This document shows, in pieces, positions 10,209-20,205 of a DNA stretch of 64,000 nucleotides. The stretch's first letter is position 1. Each line of letters opens with the position of its first letter. A program made the translations under genes and the position numbers. The DNA is from Phaffia rhodozyma (taxonomy: Eukaryota > Basidiomycota > Tremellomycetes > Cystofilobasidiales > Mrakiaceae). The notes under the pieces were generated by a model, which searched no databases, had not been told where the DNA came from, and saw only the letters and a list, made by a program, of their open reading frames with translations. The stretch is from assembly GCA_014706385.1 (NCBI GenBank), contig JACGZH010000007.1, positions 317,501 through 381,500 on the forward strand, written 5' to 3'.

Positions 10209-12238
10209 TTAGGCAAGATTTATATCATTCAATGCTACAGCCAAGCATGCTCTATGAAGTCGTTCACCGTACCGTACACAAATCAACAGAGACGGTCACA
10301 AATAACATAAGATGTCAGTTGTGATGCGCTGTGAAAGGAGTGGGGAACAGAGAACAGCGGATGAGAAGAACGTACCTATGGTGACCTGTATATTGTCTGA
10401 CAACTTCACCAGTGGCGAGCTCCCAAAGTCTGGCGATATGGTCGCTCGAGGCTGTTTGTCATTGAAAACAACAAAGAGTATTGAGCGGCCTGTAAAGGAA
10501 AAAAGTGAAGGCACGAGGAAATAAAGAAAGAACCGAGGTGAACCCACCAGTGACTAAATAAGCTGAATCCGCCGAGAAAGCCGCGTCCCACACCCATCGT
10601 TGATGATCATCTAATGTTTTTTCGAGTTTAAACTCATAGTTCTCTGTTGACCAGATCTTCACTCTTTTGTCTGACGAACACGTTGCCAAATGCCTGAAGA
10701 TTTGAGGTGAAGATCGCAGTTTAAGGTAATAATAAATTACAAGAGTGGGCAAAGATGTTAGGTGAAATATCTCAAAAACACAGGACAACAAAATTTTGGA
10801 TGAGGGGGGGAAGAACGAACTTGACATCTGGACTAAGAAGAACCCTAGTGATGTATTTCCCTGGATGAGCAGGAAACATCGTCACTGGCTGCAAATCAGT
10901 GTCCGATCCCGGCTCAAACTTCCAGACGTAAACATTTCCCTATGAGGAAGAAAATAAAGAGAGAACGGGATAAGAGTGATTCCAGATCTTTGTGACAACC
11001 ACAGGGTTCGGAAATGCAAAACACAAATCTGGAGAGCAGGCAGTTGAACTAACTTTATTATTTCCTGCTACCAACATAGAACCGTCCGAGGCGATGGCAA
11101 TACTTCGAATGGGAACATCTGCATCCGGGACCTGTTGTCCCATAAAGGCAAACCGAAACCTTTTAGAAATCCACAACTTGCATCATCCGGAGCGTCTTTG
11201 CAGAAACAGTATAAACGAACCAGCTCGTGTGTGCACGTATTCTCCGCCAGATCCCACACTTTCACACTGCCATCCTGATCACATGATACCAATTCTCCTT
11301 GGTTCGGATGGATCACTACATCGTTGACCGGCGAGCGATGGTCGTAGTTACGTTGAATATGAGATGTTCTTGAATAAGACATCAGGTTTCATCTTCCAAT
11401 CAGCCTAATTTTGGATCTGCAACTTTGGAACAGACGAGACAAGGGTTATTGGCAGCTTACCTTGTGTCCCAGATCTTGAGACTTCCATCTTCACTACCTG
11501 TGACGATCCATTTACCTTCACAATGAAATGCTAAACTGGTGATATTACCAGTGTGGCCTTCGAATGTGGCCAGCTACGGTTATATGACGATCAACCGGTT
11601 TGGTATACGGAAAAGCAAGTATACAAGTTGAGAACCTATTACGCCTACAGAGGATCAGACAGCGTGGTCGACATAACAATACGAACAGGAGCGTTATTGG
11701 ATGGGTTTTGGATATCATAAAGCTTGACGTGATGATGGCCTGCTACAGCCAAGATCTTCTTATCGGGTGAGATTGCGAGCCGAGTGATTTGTTTCTGTTG
11801 TATCAAGACAAGACAGACGAAACGGTGAACAGGTCAACAGAGTACTGTTTAGTCTGAAAAGCTGGATCAACCAAACATGTGAAAGCAGACATCAAGAGAA
11901 GGAACGAGTAAGACTAACTGAATCTGCGTTTTGAATCGTTCTACCACAGATTCCGGACCATGCTTCCCAGAACTTGATTGTATGATCATCTGTGTCATCC
12001 GCAAGATAGTGTAGTGCAGGTCAAGTTGACGCGATCAGTACGAATCTCTCAATAGGCCTTTGTTACCAGCACAGACTCACAGCCACCCGTAACAAGAATG
12101 ACACTTAGATCCTGTTGAGGTACCGGTGGTTGAGGTGGATGGGGCTGATTTGCACTAGCTGCCGGCCCACCCGGGTTATTTGACCCGGCTGCTCCTCCGG
12201 CCTGGTTAATTGCTGGATGTTGTTGGTGGGCTGAGTGA

Positions 12239-12273
<35 letters not shown>

Positions 12274-12318
12274 CTGATGCTGTTGATACTGTCTGTGTCT
12301 CTGTGGTTGTGCTGCCAT
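10209..12318 (-). CDS. LST8: LST8, WD40 subunit of TOR complexes 1 and 2
   Basis: Seven-bladed WD40 protein that binds and stabilises the TOR kinase domain. The conserved part starts [21 protein letters not shown] and runs through [60 protein letters not shown] and [14 protein letters not shown] to a last exon (stop TAA at 10209-10211) giving ACLAVALND. This matches yeast and human LST8 blade by blade. Unusual is an N-terminal extension of about 70 residues rich in Gln, His and Pro, encoded by CAG/CAA repeats near 12241-12300, before the point where yeast LST8 begins. ATG 12318 is in frame without a stop, so translation probably includes it, but a shorter form cannot be excluded. It shares a divergent promoter with HSP78. 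Confidence 0.95.
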
Positions 12319-12532
12319 GGTAGGGGACGGTCAATCTGAGAGGTCGCGATGGTTAGCGTGATGGGAGAACTCGCTGGAAAGTTCTCGGCGAATTCGTCAG
12401 ATTCAAGATGGAATCACCTTGAGCGACCAAAAAGCCTTTGACTGATCGTCAACCACATCATTCCATATCCATACTCATACTCATACTCATACACTCTCAC
12501 ACGTACACCCACACTCAAACACGCACACTGAC
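12319..12532. promoter_or_regulatory. divergent promoter LST8/HSP78 with possible heat-shock element
   Basis: 214 bp between the two start codons. At 12377-12413 there are alternating GAA and TTC blocks (GAA 12377, TTC 12382, GAA 12390, TTC 12393, TTC 12402, GAA 12411). The first pair, GAAAGTTC, has ideal HSF half-site spacing and the others are irregular. A CATACT hexamer repeat fills 12470-12493. An HSF site fits HSP78 being a heat-shock protein, but the call rests on a degenerate match. Confidence 0.35.
12470..12493. repeat. CATACT hexanucleotide repeat
   Basis: About four copies of CATACT in the leader of HSP78, 40-60 bp before its ATG, followed by a CA-rich stretch. A simple-sequence tract with no evident role. 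Confidence 0.7.
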
Positions 12533-15500
12533 ATGATCAGATCCAAAATCCCATCGAGGCTTCTTCCGCTCCGTCCATCGGTTCGGTCGTCGCCATTGCC
12601 GCTAGTAATTCAGCAGAGGGCCACCCTCCACCTTCTCGCTCCCTCCGTCGCGGCTGGCCGCGTAGTACCTCTTGGTCGACAATCAGTCGTTTCTTCTATC
12701 TCTATTAGAAGAAGTTATGCAGACAAGCCAGGATCTGGAGGTGGCGGATTTAAAGGATTCAAGATGAACCCAATGGGAGGAGGAATGGAAGAAGGGGAAG
12801 CTCTCAAGCAATTTGTTCGTGTGCTAATTCAATCGTTTGTTCTGTCTGTTGAGTGGCGGCACTGTGGCTCATGCTGAGTATCAATCTCAAATAGAGTATA
12901 GACCTTACGGAGATGGCTAGAGAAGGAAAAATGGACCCTGTGATTGGCAGAGACGATGAGATCAAGCGAACAATTCAAAGTAAGCGCCACCTATATTGTC
13001 TTGACTTTTCAATTCTTTGCTGAGCTGATCGATCGGGTGCAACTTACAGTTCTCAGTCGAAGAACAAAATCAAACCCGGTACTCCTTGGTCCTGCCGGAG
13101 TTGGAAAGACCGCCATCTTAGAAGGTCTAGCTCAACGAGGTATGATGATTGGTGTCATCCTCTAACTAACGGGATTGTTACTGACATCATGTTTATATAT
13201 TTTCTCACCTTACATCAGTCGTCAACGGAGAAGTTCCTGAAGTATGACTTTCTTTCCAAGTCTTTGGCACTCTTATCAATCTTCAAAAGAACAGAACACT
13301 GAACAACTTTCGTCTTTTTCAGTCCCTGTTGAACAAGCGGGTGCTCGCGTTGGATCTTTCAGCGCTTCTTGCAGGCGCCGGAGTCAGAGGAGTCTTTGAA
13401 GAAAGATTCAAGGCGCTCTTGAAAGACATTGATCGAGAAGCTGGACAGGTCATATGTTTCATCGACGAGATTCACGGTCTTCTAAATCTTGGAAAGAGCG
13501 AGGGATCGATCGACGCTGGAAACATGATCAAGCCTGTGAGTTTTCTTTGTTCACTAAGTATCTATCCTTCGCTACAAGCTGTCATCAGCCGCCTGTATTG
13601 ATCACACATCTCATTCATGCTTTGCAAAGGCTCTTGCACGAGGGCTGCAGCTTGTGGGAGCCACAACACCTGATGAATACCGAAAGGTTTGTTTTCCACC
13701 TTCTATCGAAATCATCATTGCCTGCGTTGGTAGCAAGAACCGAGTCTGATCGTTTGTGATATATATTTTTGGGAAATACTAGACGATCGAAAAGGACCCT
13801 GCTCTTTCCAGACGTTTCCAGCCGGTCAAGGTCGAAGAACCAACAGTGGCTTCGACGATCTCGATCTTGCGAGGACTCAAAGGGAGGTATGAAGTTCACC
13901 ACGGAGTCGGAATATCTGATTCTGCGCTTGTCACTGGTTGGTCTATGATTTTTCCTTAGACTCATCCCTCGTCGTGCATGGTTTACCAGAACGATTCTCA
14001 AAGTTTCTTTTTGCTCTTTCGCTATTTGGATTTACTAGCCGCCGTGTACTCTCAAAGATGTTGGTTTTTTTCCTTCCAGTTGACTGTCATGGCCGATTAC
14101 TCTGTAGGGTTCGGAGCTTACATTTCTTTCTTTTTTTGTCGAACAGATATCCCGGATAGATTTTTACCTGACAAGGCGATTGACGTTAGTTAACCTTCAT
14201 TCCGATGAACCGTTTGGGTCTTGTAGTTAGCGAAGCTAATCATCTCCGTTCCCTTAAAATTTACTAACAGCTTGTCGATGAAGCAGCTTCTTCGCTTCGG
14301 ATCGCCCAGGAATCGAAACCCCCGGAGTTGGAAGCCCTAGAGCGGGAAATCATGACTCTTGAGGTCTGTCCACTTGTGTCTCTTCTGTTCTTTTATTCAA
14401 GAGTAGGTTGGTTGACTGATATTTTACAACTTGAATATGAATTTAGATCGAGCGGGAGTCACTCAAAAATGAGACAGATACGTTCTCGATCGATCGTAAT
14501 GAGATTGTTCTGCAGGAGTTGGAAGAAAAGAAGCAGAAAGGTAAAGACTTGGAGGGAATCTGGGCCAAGGAGAAGAATTGGTTGAAGGACTTGAAGCAGA
14601 TGAAGTTTGTGCGTCGGAATTTATACTTGTTTTGTTTTCTGCTTTGAGGGTCATTTAACAGACTAACCAAATTTCTAATCTATCCTCTCCTTTCCTCCTC
14701 TATTGCGATTCTACAGGATCTCGAGAAAGCAAAGATCGATCTTGAGATTGCTCAGCGGAATGGCTCCTACGAAGATGCTTCCCGACTGCGATACGACGTG
14801 ATTCCAAACTTACAAGGAAAAATCCCCAGAGACGATGAAGCTGGTTCTTCGCCTGCAGGAGAAGGAGGAATGATGAGACTCCGAGACCGAGTGACAAGCG
14901 AGGATGTCGCAAAGGTTGTAGCAAGAAGCACAGGAATCCCGGTCAACTCCTTGCTGAAAGGAGAGAAGGAACGTTTGATACATGTGAGTTGCATGAGTTA
15001 TCTTTAGATGTCGCATGATCAAAGCTTACAACAGTTGTCTTCTCATATGTCCTTCAAAGATGGAGGACGCGTTGACAGAGCGGGTTGTTGGTCAAGAACA
15101 CGTCGTTACCGCGTATGTCACGCCTATTTACCTCATACGCATACGCACATTCATGTATTTTGGACTGACTACCTATCGAGTTCTCATAACCTCCTGCGCG
15201 TAGTGTTTCGGATGCCGTTAGACTCTCTCGAGCTGGTCTACAAAACCCGCAACGTCCACTTGCTTCTTTCTTGTTCCTGGGACCGACCGGAGTGGGTAAA
15301 ACGGAGCTCGCAAAGGCGCTGGCTGGGTTTTTGTTTGATGACGAGAAGCATGCACTGTAAGTCGAGTGTTTGTTCGATTTCGCATGACTTATCAGTTACT
15401 TAACTCGATGGTTCTTTCTTCTTCCCTTGATCGTTTGTTCAGGGTGACGATCAACATGAGCGAGTATCACGATCGACATACTGTCTCGAGATTAATCGGA

Positions 15501-16573
15501 GCTGCACCTGGTTATGTAGGATTCGAAGAAGGAGGCCAATTAACCGAGGCTGTCCGACGTCGGCGTGAGTACAAGTCTTCTTTCTGCCGTTTTAATCTGG
15601 CGCGCGGGTTTTGATCGCATCTTATTGATATTCACTGGTTGCTCGGTGGTTTAGCCTATGCGGTGATCAACTTGGATGAGGTCGAGAAAGCTCATCGGGA
15701 TGTGTCCAACATTCTGCTTCAAGTGTTGGATGAGGGTCGACTGACAGATTCCTCTGGACGAGAGAGTGGGTTCAACATGTCCTGTGTCTCTCATTTTCTC
15801 TCTTCAGACATGCTCATCTAGTTATCTTTGCGCTTGTCCCGCTCAACAGTCGATTTCAAGAACACGATTCTTTGCCTGACTTCAAATTTGGGTAGCGAAG
15901 CGATGGCCATTCCTGGCTCTACCGATTCTCTTGGTCGACCGACCGCCGAGACACAACAACATATCCTCGAAGCTGTTTCTCGTCATTTCCCCCCTGAATT
16001 GGTCAATCGGTTGGACAACCTGTTGATATTCAACAAGCTGTCCCGAAAGGCGATCCTGTCGATCGTTGACCTTCGATTGGGCGAGATCAGTAGACGGTTG
16101 GCCGATAGGAGGATCGTGTTGAGCGCAGGAGAGGAGGCTAAAGAATGGATCGCGAAGGAAGGTTGGTCGGAGACTTATGGCGCTAGGTCCATCGCTAGGT
16201 TGATCTCGAAAGAACTTCTCGCGAAGCTTGCTCGAAAGCTTGTCGAAGGCCGAATCAGGTTTGTCTCTTCATCTCTTCAAGTGTGACCGGTAGGACCTTA
16301 TCTGACTGGTTACCACATTCTTCACTCGATTTAACTCTCGACAGAAACGGGGATACTGTCACGATTACTGTTTCTTCAGACGGAAAGGCCCTCGACCTGA
16401 GCGATAACCACGAACCAGACAACGGTCTATCGGTCCACGATGCGATGCCTCTCCAAGTGTATGACGAGCATGCTCATGATGAAGTGTTTGATGATGGATA
16501 CGAGGATTCGGATGGAACTGAGTACGGAAGCGGAAATCGAATCGGGAACGGGAATGAGAATACTCGGAACTGA
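12533..16573 (+). CDS. HSP78: mitochondrial ClpB/Hsp104-family disaggregase HSP78
   Basis: AAA+ chaperone of the mitochondrial matrix that resolubilises aggregates with mtHsp70. The first about 65 residues are Arg/Ser/Leu rich without acid and end RRSYADK, a mitochondrial presequence. There is no Clp N-domain, as expected for HSP78. NBD1: GPAGVGKT Walker [11 protein letters not shown]alker [11 protein letters not shown] sensor. The middle coiled-coil domain is present ([11 protein letters not shown] to LDLKQMKF region). NBD2: [71 protein letters not shown]. It has more than a dozen short introns, all in frame as read. After the conserved end comes an acidic tail of about 60 residues ([18 protein letters not shown]), longer than in yeast. 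The stop is TGA at 16571. Confidence 0.96.
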
Positions 16574-17155
16574 ACTTTGGACTGAAATGTATCCAGTTGA
16601 TCGAATCTGCTTGCTTTCAATGCGTTTGAGTTCAATTTTGTCTGTCGAAGCGTGAAATAAGGGGTAGTCACTGTAGACTGTGAAACTTGAAACATTCAAT
16701 CCGACGGAAAACAAACACGATCTATCTTTCCATTTTCGAATGTTATCTGCTTTATCTTGATCTTTCGGGATCCTATCTTCGTCCCGTCACTTCTTCCCGG
16801 CCGACAACCTATACTTCATTGTATTCATTTTTGCTTACCTTTCTTTTCTTTTTTTTTTCTTTTTTCTTTTACCTTTATCCCTCATGATTCTCGTTGGGTT
16901 GTTCCGTGCGCTTTTTTATGAAACGGGAAGAAAAAAATTATGCCGTCAGAATATCAACAGTGAAACCTAATAGAAAAGTTGGAAAACCCGATTTCAGCTG
17001 AATTTGTCGTCCGTTGATGATCGCGGTCACTGTCTTTTCTTTTTGTAATTTAGCAGTCAAATCGAAACCTCGGCATTGACATGAGGCCTTCGGCCTCGGA
17101 GGGCTCCCATCCGGCTCATATCGTTCGGTCTGTCGGATCAATTCACATTCAATCA

Positions 17156-17183
17156 ACACACACACACACACACACACACACAC
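17156..17183. repeat. CA/GT dinucleotide repeat
   Basis: About 13 uninterrupted CA units in the spacer between HSP78 and the Zn2Cys6 regulator. A microsatellite. Confidence 0.85.
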
Positions 17184-18201
17184 CTGGAAGGAAACCATTG
17201 ATCGCTGTAGTCTGAAATACGCGATCACATGGAATGTTCTTCTTCTTCTCCTCCACGTAACCTTGTTTCAACTTTAATTGAGACTTCATCCAAGACGGAA
17301 CATGCATCAGGCTACAGATATAAATGATAATCCCTCTATCTTGAGCCTTCCCTTTCCCTCTCTTTTCACGTTGCCTTCTTCTCTTCATCTGTTTTTTTTT
17401 GTTCCGCGATTTTACGATCTGGACGGTGCTTAATTCGATCGGGGGCAAGGAAAGAAGAAGACAGTGAAAGTAAATGCGGGCTGAGTATCCCAGGGAACTT
17501 CAGTAGGAAAGAGAATGAAAACCCTCCACGTTCTGGAGACGGATTCAATTTAGATCTATGACGACAGACGAGCCAACAGATTCAAAGGAGAGGTTGATAA
17601 AAATAAAAATAAGAATGAACGGCCGGATGATGACCGATGGCCAAGCAAAAGAAATTTACATCGATAACTGGAATGAGAACGACCACATTTCAAAACGACT
17701 GCGAGGAGAGTGAAAAAAAAACTGGAGCAAGAAACAGTTTACGGCGACTATGAGACTGGAGAGAACCAACACAAACAACTTAGGTACAAAAGAATCTTGA
17801 ACAAAGCGAGGGAAAACACGATCAGAAAGAAAGGCAATACGAATAAACATGAGGTATATATATACACTTGAACAGCCCGAAGTACCCTTTGCGCGCTAGT
17901 CATAGGTCGAGAAACAAGAGATAGAGAAGAAAGCTGAAAAGGACGAGAGTGCATATAGGCTGTGAGTTTTTGATTGTGAATATATACAGGATGGATTGTA
18001 TGATGTTTCGAGTACGGAAGAGTCTACAGAGATTGAAGAAATGAATGGCGAGCCGACTATATAAGACAATGAGGTACATAATCCGAGGGGGGGGGAAAGA
18101 ACATAGAAACTAACAAATAGATAACCGAATGATGAGAGACTAGACTAAGACTATGAAAGCGTCAAGAGAAATGAAATGAAGAAAATTAAAAGCTTTGACT
18201 T

Positions 18202-18214
18202 GGGGGGGGGAAAG

Positions 18215-18243
<29 letters not shown>
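18202..18243. repeat. poly-G then poly-A homopolymer tract
   Basis: Nine G, then AAAG, then 29 A on the plus strand, about 110 bp past the stop codon of the minus-strand regulator. Read on the minus strand it is a T run in the 3' region of that gene. It is also a place where assembly length may be unreliable. Confidence 0.8.
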
Positions 18244-18245
<2 letters not shown>

Positions 18246-18354
18246 AAGGAGAAAAGACGAGAAGAAAATTGGCGCCGAGACACGAATAAGTCGAAATTTG
18301 GTAAGATATACAGAACAAAACCTGATCGGCTTCTCACATCTCAATATTCTCCAC

Positions 18355-20205
18355 TCAGGGGTCCCCCCAGAACAACATTCCCGGTTGTCCCTCTCTTGAC
18401 TCGATAGGTAGATCGAGCGCCGATGTGACCGTCGACATCGGTACCGAGGCTGGAGTTGAAATTGAACTATCCCCGAAGCCCAGTCCGAGAGTCCTTCCAG
18501 ATGTCGTTCCGCAGAATCCATGACCATCCGATCGGACCGTGGCCTTCCCCTCGATGAGATCGTATGCCACGTTACGACCGTACTCGGTGTAAGGGTTTGA
18601 ATAGGCGTAGGAATGTCCAATCGGATGGTAAGATGTTTGGTGATAGTCATAGTGAGGCACGGTCCACATCCCTGCCGCCTGATATTCTGTTGGGAATCGA
18701 GCCATCGTCGTCTCGCCCAACGTGGCCTCGGTCGAGATTGATGACAGAGGGGACAAGTGAGTTGACGGAGTTGATTGATTTGATGTGTTTTGCTCGCTCC
18801 TCTGTTCATCTGACCAAACTGACATAGACAACGGGGTCGACGCCAGGGTCGGCGTCGACGTCGTGAGAGAGGTCGATGCTGGCGGATTGACTGATGGAGA
18901 GGAGTTTGATCGATTGGGTCCCACCGGCCTCCAACCTTTGAGCACCAAATTTTGGTCAATAGGCTCAGGCTTGACCCATGGGCCATTCGAATCATAACGG
19001 TGTCCGGTCGCCCCATGAGCCTGAGAGAACTCATATCTGGTAGGTATATACATACCCGGTTGTCCAATTTCAAAAGAAGTTGAAGGGACCCAATTACCCA
19101 TCGAGTTTCGTCTGACGAGCTGCTCACCCGGGTGCTTGATATGGTTACAAATCGGTACCAGTCCAGCGGAGGCCGGAGCTGCCGGCACCATAGACAGCTG
19201 GCTCATCTCGAAACGCATGTGAGGAACGACCGGCCTAGTCGCTGTCGGACACGACGACGATGATGACGAAGTAGATGGAAGAGTCGGTTGCCCCAATGAT
19301 GGAGAAGCGAGCGAGGTACGTTCGATTTGGGGTGAATCGTGAGTAGTCTCAAGAGGTTTGAACGTCATGACCGGTGTCCTAGCCGAGGGTTTCGCCATCT
19401 TTGTGGGTCTCGTCGGTTTCGGTGCGTTGTCGGTAGTACCTCGAGCGGAACGGCTAGCGGCAGCTGTCGTTGAGGGGTGGATTATCCGGCTCGGTCGTCT
19501 GCCGCTCGGCTGCTTTCGAGGCTGGCCGTAGACACACTGAATCCCTCGGTTGATGCATCTAGAGCATACTGCCCCTCCGTCACACTGTCATCGTACGGGC
19601 AGAGATCAGGATGATTAGCGAGATGGTTCTTCCGACAGGTTCGTTCCTAAAGCATACGAGCGCATGTATGCGCTTCAAAGCGAGATATCTTCTCCATCGA
19701 GACCGGAACACTTACCTTGGACTTTCTTCGTCGACATGGCTCGCATGCCTTTATGATGAGGAAGAGAACAAACAAAACACAAGTCTGATTTAGCGCGCGC
19801 ACATGATATGGGATCACAAACAAGCAAACAGATGGAAAGAAGAGGGAGAAGAAGAAGGGAGAGGAAGAAGGGGATGGGGAATGAAAAATCGATCAAAGGA
19901 AACCCTACCTGACCAGTCTTCGCTTTATATTCGTCGTGTGCTCGCTGGATCGTATATATCTTTCCATCAATCGACCCTTGCGCTCTGTCATCGTCATGGT
20001 TGCCGATCGGACGAACAGACTCCCAACCACCTTTGCATATATGTATCCAATCCGGACCGTGCATAGGAATATCAACTGAGAAGGTCCTCTGCTCGTTTAG
20101 ATGTGCCGATGTAGATGATGATGACTGAGAGTTGGACCGATCGGTCCAATCGGCCGACATGGGCACTGGCCGCGAATCAAGATAGACAGGAGGAGCGGCA
20201 CACAT
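18355..20205 (-). CDS. fungal Zn2Cys6 (Gal4-type) transcription factor
   Basis: Zinc binuclear cluster DNA-binding protein, presumably nuclear; target genes unknown. Joining three exons gives GQACEPCRRRKSK, then CDGGAVCSRC and INRGIQCVYG, a CX2CX6CX5CX2CX6C cluster with one intron inside it and one just before it. The cluster is internal, about 90 residues or more from the start. Upstream is a segment with DWIHICKGGWESVRP and a Ser-rich part. Downstream is a long low-complexity Ser/Thr/Pro region (about 400 residues) ending PGMLFWGDP with TGA at 18355. No fungal-specific middle homology domain is seen. I chose ATG 20205 because the frame upstream lacks another ATG, but upstream exons are possible. 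Confidence 0.82.

Larger units (their letters stand above)
16574..18354. other. 1.8-kb convergent spacer with simple repeats
   Basis: It lies between the ends of HSP78 (+) and the Zn2Cys6 factor (-). It holds pyrimidine-rich sequence (16790-16890), a CA run at 17156-17183, purine-rich sequence from 17560 on, and G9 followed by a 29-base A run at 18202-18243. Minus-strand open frames at 16938-17448 do not join into a convincing protein. It probably contains long 3' untranslated regions. Confidence 0.5.

Noticed and set aside
16938..17448. Minus-strand open frames that could form a small two-exon gene across the CA repeat
   Set aside because: No ATG at the upper frame's start, the possible exons do not join in phase, and the reading passes through a CA/GT microsatellite.
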